Positions 6,660 to 12,760 of a stretch of 12,760 nucleotides of DNA are shown piece by piece (the stretch's first letter is position 1; every line of letters starts with the position of its first letter). The stretch is from assembly GCA_947856335.1 (NCBI GenBank), contig CANUCD010000020.1, forward strand, positions 1-12,760, in the 5' to 3' direction. The notes beneath the pieces are model-generated. The model was given only the letters and a program-made list of their open reading frames with translations. It searched no databases and was not told the DNA's origin. The position numbers were made by a program, and so were the translations under genes. This DNA comes from an uncultured Bacilli bacterium. GTDB lineage: Bacteria > Bacillota_I > Bacilli_A > RF39 > UBA660.

Positions 6660-6667
6660 GCCCTTTT
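6643..6667. terminator. Bidirectional terminator between recX and prsA
   Basis: AAAAGG (6643-6648) pairs with CCTTTT (6662-6667), and inner CTT (6650-6652) pairs with AAG (6658-6660), with one mismatch between them. T-runs follow on both strands. The structure includes the recX TAA and reaches the prsA stop codon, a compact arrangement for two convergent genes. Confidence 0.55.
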
Positions 6668-7694
6668 AATTTGTTCCACTATTTTTATAAGTATTTATTA
6701 AATTATTCATATAAATGCTATATTGACTATCCATTTCACTATCAATAATATCTAACTCATATAAGTCACGATAATAACGAATAGCATCAACCATTAAAGA
6801 TGTATCTTCAGCAATTTTATCTGCCGCAATATCTTCTTTCATAGAATCTAGAGAATCATCATAACTTGCTTTTTCGCCTGTAGAATTTTTTAAAATAACA
6901 TGATATCCAAGTTCAGTAGTAATAATTTCTGTAGAATATTCTCCATCTTTTAACTTATCAGCAGCCTGAATTAACTCATCATAATTAGCATCTAAATCAC
7001 CAATATTGATTTTTCCTAAATTACCACCATCATCTTTAGTATCTTCATCTTCTGAATATTCACTAGCTAACTCAGCAAAAACTTCTTTAATATCTTCGTC
7101 ATTTTTCTTTGCTTCATCTAACTTATCAATGATTTCTTGAACAATCTTTTTAGCTTCATCTTCTGCGTCTTCTTTTTCTTCCTCGCTCATATCATCTGTA
7201 ACACGAGCTACTACTAAAATATGAGAAATGTCCATATCAGGATAAACGCTATTTTCATAATATTCTTCTAATTCTTTATCCGTAATATTATCTTCAACAT
7301 AAGTCTCTATAGCAATATTTTGTAGATAACCAATATAAAAGACATTATTTTTATAAGCTTCAATTGTTTGGAATCCACTTTGTTGTAATGCACTTAATAA
7401 ATCTTCTTCAGACCCATAAGTAGTAATAAGTTGATCGATACTAGCATCTGCATAAGCTTGAGCATTTTCTACTTCATCACTAAATTCATGTTCAAACACA
7501 TATTTATCAATCATGTTAACTAAAGTATCCAAACCAAAGTTATTTTTGATTTCCTCATAAAAATCATTAGCACTAATCATTTCTCCATCTTTAAATGTTA
7601 CAACTGCTTCGTCCCCGTTTGATAAGGTAGGTATTTTACCACATCCACATAGAAGTAGGGAACATACTCCTAAAATAAATACTTTTTTCTTCAT
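6666..7694 (-). CDS. prsA: PrsA-type foldase lipoprotein (parvulin peptidyl-prolyl isomerase)
   Basis: PrsA is anchored on the outer membrane face and helps secreted proteins fold as they leave the Sec channel; in Bacillus it is needed for penicillin-binding protein function. The 342-residue protein begins with a lipoprotein signal (MKKKVFILGVCSLLLCGC); the lipobox LCGC makes C18 the lipidated residue. An N-terminal helical chaperone region (about 30-150) is followed by a PpiC/parvulin domain (about 153-270) starting DISHILV and ending GYHVILK. It has the usual EFAxLAxEYSED-like helix (EVFAELASEYSEDEDT) and DGGNLG loop. A C-terminal helical segment closes the chaperone bowl. AGGAGG (7708-7703) lies 8 bases before the ATG. 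The promoter at 7716-7744 drives it alone. Likely clients include the amidase and membrane protein encoded nearby, but that link is inference. Confidence 0.92.
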   Translation of the reverse strand: MKKKVFILGVCSLLLCGCGKIPTLSNGDEAVVTFKDGEMISANDFYEEIKNNFGLDTLVNMIDKYVFEHEFSDEVENAQAYADASIDQLITTYGSEEDLLSALQQSGFQTIEAYKNNVFYIGYLQNIAIETYVEDNITDKELEEYYENSVYPDMDISHILVVARVTDDMSEEEKEDAEDEAKKIVQEIIDKLDEAKKNDEDIKEVFAELASEYSEDEDTKDDGGNLGKINIGDLDANYDELIQAADKLKDGEYSTEIITTELGYHVILKNSTGEKASYDDSLDSMKEDIAADKIAEDTSLMVDAIRYYRDLYELDIIDSEMDSQYSIYMNNLINTYKNSGTN

Positions 7695-7715
7695 TTATAT
7701 TTCCTCCTAATAAGA

Positions 7716-7744
7716 ATTATAGCAATTATATGACGAAAATACAA
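7716..7744 (-). promoter_or_regulatory. Extended -10 promoter for prsA
   Basis: On the - strand TTGTAT (7744-7739), 17 bp and TATAAT (7721-7716) with TGC directly before it (extended -10). A second TATAAT lies 9 bases upstream. The -35 match is moderate, and the extended -10 compensates. Confidence 0.65.
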
Positions 7745-7762
7745 GAAAAAACCTAATTTTAA

Positions 7763-7776
7763 CCCAAAAGATTGGG
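7763..7776. promoter_or_regulatory. Small inverted repeat between divergent promoters
   Basis: CCCAA (7763-7767) and TTGGG (7772-7776) form a 5+5 inverted repeat with a 4-base centre. It lies between the prsA promoter and the upstream region of the YjcZ-like genes. It could be an operator, but no regulator is suggested by the sequence. Confidence 0.25.
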
Positions 7777-7788
7777 AATTTATCCCTC

Positions 7789-7815
7789 ACCAAATAAAAC
7801 AATAACCATAATATA
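7789..7815 (+). promoter_or_regulatory. Possible sigma-K-like promoter for the tiny membrane genes
   Basis: AC (7789-7790), a 16-bp gap and CATAATATA (7807-7815) match the Bacillus sigma-K pattern (AC, 16-17 bp, CATAnnnTA). No convincing sigma-A -35 is found for the nearby TATAAG or CATAAT. Short patterns like this arise by chance in AT-rich DNA, so support rests on the sporulation-type genes downstream. Confidence 0.35.
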
Positions 7816-7848
7816 TAAGTGAAAAGACAAATAAAGGAGGAATGAATT

Positions 7849-7941
7849 ATGAATAATTGTGGATGTGGCACTGGACTTAGTGCAGCAATGATATTAGTAT
7901 TATTTATTTTATTAGTAATCATAGTAGGAGCGTTCATTTAG
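7849..7941 (+). CDS. Tiny YjcZ-like membrane protein, first copy (30 residues)
   Basis: This short frame encodes a Cys/Gly-rich start (MNNCGCGTGLSAA) followed by one hydrophobic helix (MILVLFILLVIIVGAFI) that runs to the C-terminus. This is the architecture of the YjcZ/tiny-TM family of Bacillus, whose members end in a ...LIVVLFILLIIVG-type helix and are associated with spores. AAAGGAGG (7833-7840) lies 8 bases before the ATG, a strong ribosome site that supports real translation. A similar gene follows 28 bases downstream. The molecular role of the family is unknown. The opposite-strand frame across this region is a shadow. Confidence 0.65.
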   Translation: MNNCGCGTGLSAAMILVLFILLVIIVGAFI

Positions 7942-7969
7942 TCTTTTTTTACACATAAGGAGGTGTCCC

Positions 7970-8092
7970 ATGGGATGTTGTAAAGATAAATGCCCTAACA
8001 AAACTGGATGTGGTCTACAAAATAGTGCATTTTTAATTATTGTTTTATTTATATTACTTGCGATTATCTTTGGCGGATTCTTATACTATTAA
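7970..8092 (+). CDS. Tiny YjcZ-like membrane protein, second copy (40 residues)
   Basis: The protein has a Cys-rich start with four cysteines (MGCCKDKCPNKTGCGLQNSA) and a C-terminal hydrophobic helix (FLIIVLFILLAIIFGGFLYY). It is a diverged neighbour of the preceding copy: both share the Cys-Gly motif followed by the xxVLFILLxII helix. AAGGAGGTG (7957-7965) matches the 16S rRNA anti-Shine-Dalgarno almost perfectly and lies close before the ATG. The cysteine cluster (C3, C4, C8, C14) could bind metal or form disulfides, which is inference. A hairpin terminator directly follows, so the two tiny genes form a complete bicistronic unit. Confidence 0.65.
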   Translation: MGCCKDKCPNKTGCGLQNSAFLIIVLFILLAIIFGGFLYY

Positions 8093-8117
8093 AAGAGGCT
8101 TCACCTCTTTTTCTTTT
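8092..8117 (+). terminator. Intrinsic terminator after the tiny membrane genes
   Basis: AAAGAGG (8092-8098) pairs with CCTCTTT (8104-8110) around CTTCA, followed by a T-rich run to 8117. Strong and canonical. Its tail overlaps the -35 of the next promoter. Confidence 0.85.
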
Positions 8118-8144
8118 GACAAAAATTATAATCTAGTGTAAGAT
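8116..8144 (+). promoter_or_regulatory. Sigma-A promoter for the 136-residue protein gene
   Basis: A perfect TTGACA (8116-8121), 17 bp and TAAGAT (8139-8144). It starts within the T-run of the preceding terminator, so the downstream gene is independently transcribed. Confidence 0.65.
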
Positions 8145-8159
8145 TAAATAGGTGATAGT

Positions 8160-8570
8160 ATGACCAAAGAAATAAAATTAAAAGTATTAAAAGATATTTT
8201 GAAATTTAGCAGAAGAAAACTTACAAAAGAAGAATTAAATGATTTAATTTTTTCACCCCTATTTTTAAATTATAATTATTTTATTAGTGCTGCTTTACTA
8301 GTAAAAAGGACTGCTATTGATATTGAAGAATTTTTGGCTTTAAAAAATTTAAGTTTAGAAGAGTTAAAAGAATGTTTAGTTCCTGTAGATGATGATTATG
8401 ATTACTTTGCTAAAATAACTCCTGAAGAGATTATTAAAGCTTTTATTGGTATGGAAGAATACTTAAAAAACAATCCTGAACAAGCTTTAGAAAATAGGCG
8501 ACTAAACACGGAAAGAATAGCTAAAATCAAAGAAAATGCTAAAAATAATCATATGACAAGAGGTGCTTAA
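8160..8570 (+). CDS. Small cytoplasmic helical protein of unknown function (136 residues)
   Basis: I do not recognise a family. The protein has no signal peptide or membrane helix and is rich in Lys, Glu and Leu. It appears almost entirely helical, with an N-terminal region (KEIKLKVLKDILKFSRRKLTKEELNDLI), a short hydrophobic middle (SAALLVKRTAIDIEEFLAL), an acidic loop (VDDDYDYF, about 76-83) and a basic tail. Alternating TKEEL, SLEEL and TPEEI caps suggest a small helix bundle. The start at 8160 follows AGGTGAT (8150-8156). It has its own promoter and its own terminator, so it is an isolated gene just upstream of the division operon. A DNA- or protein-binding role is possible, but nothing in the sequence proves it. 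Confidence 0.75.
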   Translation: MTKEIKLKVLKDILKFSRRKLTKEELNDLIFSPLFLNYNYFISAALLVKRTAIDIEEFLALKNLSLEELKECLVPVDDDYDYFAKITPEEIIKAFIGMEEYLKNNPEQALENRRLNTERIAKIKENAKNNHMTRGA

Positions 8571-8590
8571 AAGCATCTTTTTTCTTTTTG
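8560..8590 (+). terminator. Intrinsic terminator overlapping the stop of the 136-residue gene
   Basis: AGGTGC (8561-8566) pairs with GCATCT (8573-8578), one pair being G-T, extendable with T-A pairs inward and outward. It is followed by a T-rich tail to 8590. The loop contains the TAA. Confidence 0.75.
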
Positions 8591-8641
8591 TAAAATTTGC
8601 GTAAAGAATTTCTTTTTTTAAAAAAAGCGAACACTAAAAGC

Positions 8642-8670
8642 TTTACAAAAAAAATCATCTTTGATAATAT
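8642..8670 (+). promoter_or_regulatory. Promoter of the mraZ division operon
   Basis: TTTACA (8642-8647), 17 bp and TAATAT (8665-8670) preceded by TGA, an extended -10. Transcription would start near 8677, inside the MraZ repeats. A long A/T palindrome lies just upstream (8612-8627, C, seven T, seven A, G). Confidence 0.6.
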
Positions 8671-8710
8671 TATGGTAAGCAGTGGTACATTGTGGTAGAA
8701 AGTGGGGGAC
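8671..8710 (+). promoter_or_regulatory. MraZ operator: four 10-bp direct repeats
   Basis: Four consecutive 10-base units are visible: TATGGTAAGC, AGTGGTACAT, TGTGGTAGAA and AGTGGGGGAC, sharing xGTGGTxxxx (the first has A for G and the last GG for GT). MraZ is known to bind direct GTGG-type repeats of 10-bp period upstream of its own gene, one per subunit face of the ring. Here the array runs from the transcription start into the ribosome site (GGGGGA, 8704-8709) of mraZ, so bound MraZ could block both. Target and autoregulation are inferred from the family. Confidence 0.8.
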
Positions 8711-8715
8711 CGAAA

Positions 8716-9144
8716 ATGTTCATGGGCGAGTATCATCATAATATTGATGACAAAAATAGACTTGTTATCCCTTCAAACTATCGAAGTAGTTTAGGTACAT
8801 CTTTTGTTGTTACCCGAGGTTTAGAAAAATGTTTGTATATCTATACAGCAAGTGAATGGCAAAAAATCGTAGATAAATTATCTAGTTTGCCTTTTACCAA
8901 AAAAGATGCTCGCGTATTTATTCGTTCTTTCTTTTCTGCCGCTGCTAGTTGCAATCTTGATTCTCAAGGTCGCATCAATATTACTTCCCAACAGGCCATT
9001 TACGCCGGTTTAAATAAAGAATGTGTTATAATCGGCGCAAATGACCGTATTGAAATTTGGTCTAAAGAAAACTGGGATGAGTTTAATTTAGAGTATGCAT
9101 CTTTACTTGAAGATGTTGCCGAAAATCTATTTAATGGAGAATAA
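8716..9144 (+). CDS. mraZ: Transcriptional regulator MraZ
   Basis: MraZ is a ring-forming DNA-binding protein that controls the division and cell-wall cluster it heads. The 142-residue length is typical. Two SpoVT-AbrB-like halves each carry the DxxxR signature: D11-R15 in HNIDDKNRLVIP and D82-R86 in CNLDSQGRINIT. The start MFMGEYHHNIDDKNR is the conserved family N-terminus and fixes the ATG at 8716, 6 bases after GGGGGA; a GTG at 8692 would extend into the operator and is rejected. The stop codon directly abuts the rsmH ATG. It probably represses its own operon through the repeats at 8671-8710. Confidence 0.95.
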   Translation: MFMGEYHHNIDDKNRLVIPSNYRSSLGTSFVVTRGLEKCLYIYTASEWQKIVDKLSSLPFTKKDARVFIRSFFSAAASCNLDSQGRINITSQQAIYAGLNKECVIIGANDRIEIWSKENWDEFNLEYASLLEDVAENLFNGE

Positions 9145-10068
9145 ATGAAACATTACAGTGTTATGCTAAAGGAAGTAATAGAAGGATTGCAAATAAAAGA
9201 TGACGGCACATATGTAGATGCCACACTAGGATATGCTGGTCATAGTACAGAAATTTTAAAAAGAATAAAAAAGGGAATGCTTTTCGCCTTTGATGCGGAT
9301 AGAGAAGCTATCTTCTATTCGCATCAACACCTAAGTGAGATTTCTAATCACTTTAAAATCTTTCATTCAAATTTTAAAGAAATGGATGAGTACTTAGAAA
9401 AAGAAAATGTAAAAAATGTAGATGGTTATTTATTTGATTTAGGCTTATCAAGTCCAGAAATTGATGATGCTAAAAGAGGCTTTAGCTTTATGAGTGATGC
9501 TAATCTTGATATGCGAATGAATCAAGACAACTTTTTTACAGCAAGCGATATTGTAAATTCCTATGAAGAAGAAGAACTTGCTAATTTGTTTTTTAAGTAT
9601 GCAGAAGAGAAAAAAAGCCGTGTAATTGCAAAGGCAATCGTAAATAGAAGAAAAAACAAAAAAATTACTAGAACACTAGAATTAGTAGATATTATTAAAG
9701 ATAGTGTTGGAGCTAATTACTTTTACAAAAATCATCCTGAAAGAGAAATATTTCAAGCTCTTAGAATTGAAGTAAATGGCGAATTAAAAGCAATAGAAGA
9801 AGCTTTACCAAAAGCAATTAAAAGACTAAATAAAGGTGGAAGAATCTGTGTTATTACTTTCCATTCTCTAGAAGATAGACTAGTAAAAAATATTTTTAGA
9901 AAATATAGTGAAGTAGACGAAATGGTTAAAGGACTTCCCGAAATTCCTAAAGAATATCAACCCCTAATCCGTTTAGTAAATAAAAAGCCTATAACCCCAA
10001 GTTCTTTGGAATTAGAAGAAAATAGCCGTAGTAAAAGCGCTAAACTTAGAATAGTAGAAAGGATATAA
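9145..10068 (+). CDS. rsmH: 16S rRNA (cytosine-1402-N4)-methyltransferase RsmH
   Basis: RsmH (MraW) uses S-adenosylmethionine to methylate N4 of C1402 in the 16S rRNA decoding centre. The 307 residues contain HYSVMLKE at the start, the SAM-binding loop DATLGYAGHS (25-34), the DLGLSS motif (98-103), DMRMNQ (122-127), NHPEREIFQALRIEVNGEL (about 196-214), GGRICVITFHSLEDR (231-245) and the C-terminal PSSLELEENSRSKSAKLR signature. All motifs are intact. The ATG follows the mraZ TAA with no gap and uses GGAG (9136-9139) inside mraZ, so the two are translationally coupled. It is the second gene of the dcw operon. Confidence 0.96.
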   Translation: MKHYSVMLKEVIEGLQIKDDGTYVDATLGYAGHSTEILKRIKKGMLFAFDADREAIFYSHQHLSEISNHFKIFHSNFKEMDEYLEKENVKNVDGYLFDLGLSSPEIDDAKRGFSFMSDANLDMRMNQDNFFTASDIVNSYEEEELANLFFKYAEEKKSRVIAKAIVNRRKNKKITRTLELVDIIKDSVGANYFYKNHPEREIFQALRIEVNGELKAIEEALPKAIKRLNKGGRICVITFHSLEDRLVKNIFRKYSEVDEMVKGLPEIPKEYQPLIRLVNKKPITPSSLELEENSRSKSAKLRIVERI

Positions 10069-10070
10069 AC

Positions 10071-10370
10071 ATGAGAACAAAAAGAGTAAAAAGGATAAAA
10101 TTATTAAAAGGAGAGAAAATGATGGCTTTTTTAGTAGTTTTCTTTCTATTTATTGTAATGCCTATGTCTTGGGTTTATACTAAAGCGCTTTTATCAGAAA
10201 CAAATATTGAACTTGAGAAAATAGAAAGTAAAATTGATACTCAAAATGACCATAATGAAGCTTTAAGTATGCAAATAGATGAACTAGCATCTATTGAAAA
10301 TATTCAAAGTATTGCAAGTGAAAGTGGTTTGTCGTATAATAATAGTAATATTAAAACTATTGGTGAATAG
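10071..10370 (+). CDS. ftsL: Cell division protein FtsL-like
   Basis: FtsL is a small bitopic septum protein that with DivIC/FtsB activates the septal synthase FtsW-PBP2B. The 99 residues show a basic cytoplasmic tail (MRTKRVKRIKLLKGEK), one membrane helix (about 18-37) and an extracellular coiled coil (ETNIELEKIESKIDTQNDHNEALSMQIDELASI, heptads of I/L). It ends with the membrane-distal IENIQSIASESGL motif typical of the FtsL/DivIC fold. Sequence identity is always low in this family, so the call rests on topology and on the position between rsmH and pbpB, where ftsL nearly always sits. The start is 2 bases after rsmH; AAAGGA at 10058-10063 is its ribosome site. Confidence 0.85.
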   Translation: MRTKRVKRIKLLKGEKMMAFLVVFFLFIVMPMSWVYTKALLSETNIELEKIESKIDTQNDHNEALSMQIDELASIENIQSIASESGLSYNNSNIKTIGE

Positions 10371-10380
10371 GAAGTGAAAT

Positions 10381-12492
10381 ATGAAAAAGAGGATATCCCG
10401 TGTTAAAGTAAATCGTATTTTTATCATCCTCTTTTTTTGTGCTTTTTTTTGTGCTATTGTAAAACTTTCTTATGTAGCTTTAAGTCCTGTTGTAGACGGA
10501 ACTAATTTAACTGAGTTTGTAAGCCAAAGAAACACCACAACCGAAACACTTTATGCCTCAAGAGGAGATATTTATGATATTCATGGTGAAGTACTTGCTA
10601 AAAATGTAAATTCATATACTTTAATTGCCTACCTAAGTGAATCAAGAACAACCGATGAATTAAATCCAAGACACGTTGTTGATAAAGAAAAAACAGCTAA
10701 AGCATTAGAAGAAGTACTAGGAATGAGCTATGATTATGCTTTATCAAGACTAAATGTAAAAGGGGCATACCAAGTAGAATTTGGTATATATGGAAAAGAT
10801 TTAAGTGAAAATAAAAAAGCAGAAATAGAAGCTTTAGGTTTACCAGGACTTGATTTTATTAGTGGTAGTAAACGTTATTATAAGCAAGGTTCAGCAGCAT
10901 CCTATTTAATTGGTTATGCAAGAATTAACGAATATGGCGAAATCATAGGTGAAATGGGTATAGAGTCTTACTTTAATGATGAATTAAAAGGTACTGATGG
11001 TGAGACTATGTATGCCAAAGATGCTTATGGTTATCAAATGGGAGATGCTTATTATACTATTGAACCTGTAAGTGGCAGTAATATTTATCTAACCCTTGAT
11101 TCACAAATCCAACTTATATTAGAAGATGCTATGCACACATTAGAAGAAAATAATACATTTAGTTGGGCAACTGTGACGGTCATGGACGCTAAAACAGGAG
11201 CAATAGTTGGTAGTGCATCAAGTCCAAGTTTTAACCCCAACACTTTAGAAGGTCTTACTAATTATGTTAATCCTTTAGTAGGGTACACTTATGAACCAGG
11301 AAGTACAATGAAAATATTTTCTTGGCTAGCTGCCATTGATAATGACGTATATGACGGCGAAGAAGAGTTTATGTCAGGTTCTATCGAAGTTGCTGGTGCT
11401 AAAATTTACGACTTTAATAATGCTGGATGGGGTAAAATAAACTATGATACAGGTTTTGCTTATTCATCAAATGTTGGAGCAACAAATCTTGCTTTAAAAT
11501 TAGAAGAAAAAGAAAAAGGATTATTAAAAAGATTTTATGAATCTCTTGGCTTTGGAGCAAAAACAGGTATTGAACTACCTGGAGAAGAAACGGGAATTCT
11601 AAGACTTACATATGAATCAGAAATTGCTACTGCATCTTTCGGACAAGGAATTACTACAACACCTATTCAAACTCTCCAAGCTCTAAGTGTTTTAACTAAT
11701 GATGGGGTAATGTTAAAGCCATATATCGTTGATAAAATTGTTGATGAAAATGGGAATGTTACTTATCAAGGAGGTAAAACTGAATTAGGTAAAAAGGTAT
11801 CAAGTAAAGCAGTAGATAAAGTATATGAGTTAATGCATGATGTTGTATATAATGGATTATCAACCATATGGCAACCTAAAAACGTAGATATTGCTGGAAA
11901 AACAGGTACAGCCCAAATAGCAAGCCCAACTGGTGGATATTTAACAGGCTCAACTAACTATATACGTTCTTTTGCCGGAATATTTCCTTATGATAATCCA
12001 GAATATATTATATATATATCTGCCAAACAAATAGATGGGGGAGCATCAGCTGTAGCAAGCATTTTAACTGATGCCATAGAAAGTATAGCTAATTACGCTA
12101 ATATTACTAATACAGAATCAGACCTAGATTTATCAAAAATTATAACTTTAAGTAACTATATAAGTAGTAATGTTGATACTACTATAGAACAATTAGAAAA
12201 ACTAAATTTAAAAGTTATTCGTCTAGGTAAAGGAGATGTCATAATAAATCAATATCCCCTAAAAAATACCAAAGTACTAGTGGGTAGTAAAGTATTTTTA
12301 TTAACGAATAATAATGAATTTACAATGCCTGATATAACAGGATGGAGTAGTAGTGAAGTTATGAATTTTTGTAATTTAATAGGTTTATCTTATAGTTTTA
12401 GTGGTTATGGAGTTGTAAAAGAATTTAATTTACCAGTAGGAGAAATAATTGACTTAACAAAAACATTAGAAATAACTCTTGCTATTGAATAG
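10381..12492 (+). CDS. pbpB: Class B penicillin-binding protein (PBP2B/SpoVD type) with PASTA domains
   Basis: This septal D,D-transpeptidase cross-links peptidoglycan. The 703 residues comprise a short basic tail, a membrane helix (about 12-35), the PBP dimerisation domain (about 55-215, with RGDIYDIHGEVLA at 61-73) and the transpeptidase domain (about 260-565). The catalytic motifs are intact: S308-T-M-K311 (YEPGSTMKIF), S362-S-N364 (YSSNVG) and K507-T-G-T (AGKTGTAQ). The C-terminus has two PASTA-like units (about 595-645 and 647-703, the second starting MPDITGWSSSEVMNFCNLIGL), as in Bacillus PBP2B and SpoVD. It is therefore a vegetative division PBP, or SpoVD if the organism sporulates; only one copy is present here. 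It follows ftsL by 10 bases with AGGAAGTG as ribosome site. It is the last recognisable gene of the dcw cluster, with mraY not following. The gene symbol could equally be ftsI. Confidence 0.93.
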   Translation: MKKRISRVKVNRIFIILFFCAFFCAIVKLSYVALSPVVDGTNLTEFVSQRNTTTETLYASRGDIYDIHGEVLAKNVNSYTLIAYLSESRTTDELNPRHVVDKEKTAKALEEVLGMSYDYALSRLNVKGAYQVEFGIYGKDLSENKKAEIEALGLPGLDFISGSKRYYKQGSAASYLIGYARINEYGEIIGEMGIESYFNDELKGTDGETMYAKDAYGYQMGDAYYTIEPVSGSNIYLTLDSQIQLILEDAMHTLEENNTFSWATVTVMDAKTGAIVGSASSPSFNPNTLEGLTNYVNPLVGYTYEPGSTMKIFSWLAAIDNDVYDGEEEFMSGSIEVAGAKIYDFNNAGWGKINYDTGFAYSSNVGATNLALKLEEKEKGLLKRFYESLGFGAKTGIELPGEETGILRLTYESEIATASFGQGITTTPIQTLQALSVLTNDGVMLKPYIVDKIVDENGNVTYQGGKTELGKKVSSKAVDKVYELMHDVVYNGLSTIWQPKNVDIAGKTGTAQIASPTGGYLTGSTNYIRSFAGIFPYDNPEYIIYISAKQIDGGASAVASILTDAIESIANYANITNTESDLDLSKIITLSNYISSNVDTTIEQLEKLNLKVIRLGKGDVIINQYPLKNTKVLVGSKVFLLTNNNEFTMPDITGWSSSEVMNFCNLIGLSYSFSGYGVVKEFNLPVGEIIDLTKTLEITLAIE

Positions 12493-12529
12493 AAAATCTT
12501 TATTTATCCATACTATAAATGGTGATAAT

Positions 12530-12706
12530 ATGAATAAAGAAGATTATTATAAAATGGGTTTTTCGGATACTGGTAATTATTTAGATTATTTAAAATATGG
12601 TTTACTTAATGAATATGGACTTAATTTAGATAGAATGAATAATTATTATAAAGAAGAAAATATTATAAAGAGAAAATGTAATATTAAAAAAAATAGTGGT
12701 AAATAA
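12530..12706 (+). CDS. Small orphan protein of unknown function (58 residues)
   Basis: The chosen ATG at 12530 follows GGTGAT (12521-12526). An ATG-less upstream extension to 12479 would overlap pbpB and includes no ribosome site, so it is not used. The protein is polar and rich in Asn, Tyr, Lys and Asp (MNKEDYYKMGFSDTGNYLDYLKYGLLNEYGL split by two short helices), with a basic Cys-containing tail (KRKCNIKKNSGK). It has no membrane helix and no known motif. It is probably cotranscribed from the pbpB operon, because no clear promoter lies in the 37-base gap. It is followed by an inverted-repeat terminator. It could be a genuine small protein or a remnant at an insertion boundary. Confidence 0.5.
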   Translation: MNKEDYYKMGFSDTGNYLDYLKYGLLNEYGLNLDRMNNYYKEENIIKRKCNIKKNSGK

Positions 12707-12711
12707 TGATA

Positions 12712-12760
12712 TGAACCCCGTTTCTTGGACAAAATAGAAACGAGGTTTTTATATGTCAAA
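12712..12760 (+). mobile_element. Possible left end of an IS3-family (IS150-type) insertion sequence, cut by the window edge
   Basis: From 12712 the sequence reads TGAACCCCG then TTTCTTGGACAAAA. The TG start, C-run and TTGGACA core resemble the terminal repeats of IS3/IS150-family elements (TGAxCxxACCCCxxxAxGTTGGACA-type ends, recalled rather than searched). An ATG at 12753 opens MSK..., a common start of the OrfA protein of such elements, at a typical close distance. No transposase sequence is visible in the remaining bases, so the call is tentative. Confidence 0.35.
12714..12750 (+). terminator. Long hairpin plus T-run after the 58-residue gene
   Basis: AACC-C-CGTTTCT (12714-12725) pairs with AGAAACG-A-GGTT (12736-12747), eleven pairs with one mismatch and a 10-base loop, followed by TTT. 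It fits an intrinsic terminator for the pbpB-orphan transcript. If the IS call is right, it also shields the element from outside transcription. Confidence 0.65.

Noticed and set aside
7707..7937. Minus-strand frame of 76 residues upstream of prsA
   Set aside because: It overlaps the prsA promoter and ribosome site and is antisense to the YjcZ-like gene, which has a much stronger ribosome site.
8692..8715. GTG start extending MraZ by eight residues
   Set aside because: The extension is encoded by the operator repeats and the ribosome site, and MraZ proteins begin MFMGEY-like at 8716.
8539..8739. Minus-strand frame of 66 residues across the mraZ promoter
   Set aside because: It reads through a terminator, a promoter and the MraZ operator on the other strand and lacks coding character.
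1..12760. CRISPR array, tRNA or rRNA genes
   Set aside because: No regularly spaced 25-40-base repeats, no tRNA cloverleaf with GTTCRA and CCA end, and no rRNA-like stretch were seen.

Overview
The window reads as a chromosomal segment of an AT-rich, low-GC Gram-positive bacterium. The likely group is Bacilli or Erysipelotrichia, including uncultured gut lineages of the RF39 type. The reasons are: strong AGGAGG-type ribosome sites, sigma-A-like promoters, a PrsA lipoprotein, a 255-residue RecX, tiny YjcZ-like membrane proteins and a mraZ-rsmH-ftsL-pbpB division cluster. Tryptophan is encoded by TGG and no long frame reads through TGA, so the code is the standard bacterial one, not the Mycoplasma one. 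The taxonomic placement is an inference from these traits.

Left part (1-1511): the 3' end of a truncated-looking surface-type protein, a terminator whose loop holds the -35 of the next promoter, and recO (recombinational repair). Then comes a gene-poor stretch of about 425 bases. It holds three adjacent hairpins on the + strand, several palindromes and direct repeats, and on the - strand a tiny hydrophobic reading frame just past an ATG with a strong ribosome site that is one base out of frame. This is the best candidate in the window for an undescribed small RNA or type I toxin-like locus, but the evidence is modest.

Middle (1512-6659, + strand): a secreted, C-terminally membrane-anchored amidase-signature enzyme; an unrecognised single-pass membrane protein with a large outside domain; a weak terminator; then dgt (HD-domain dNTP triphosphohydrolase) overlapping recX (RecA modulator). 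recX converges on prsA (- strand), and one A/T-rich hairpin probably terminates both.

Centre (6666-8590): prsA, a foldase lipoprotein, is divergent from two tandem tiny genes of YjcZ-like architecture. Neither tiny gene was in the long-ORF set, and their upstream region matches the sigma-K promoter pattern. A hairpin terminator and then a separate promoter lead to a small unknown helical protein.

Right part (8642-12492, + strand): the start of the dcw cell-wall/division cluster. A promoter is followed by a 10-bp-period array of four GTGG-type repeats, the expected MraZ operator. Then come mraZ, rsmH, ftsL and a PASTA-containing pbpB with near-zero spacing, forming one operon. mraY and murD do not follow. 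A 58-residue orphan gene comes next, then an inverted-repeat terminator whose outer bases look like the left end of an IS3-family element, with a possible transposase start running off the window.
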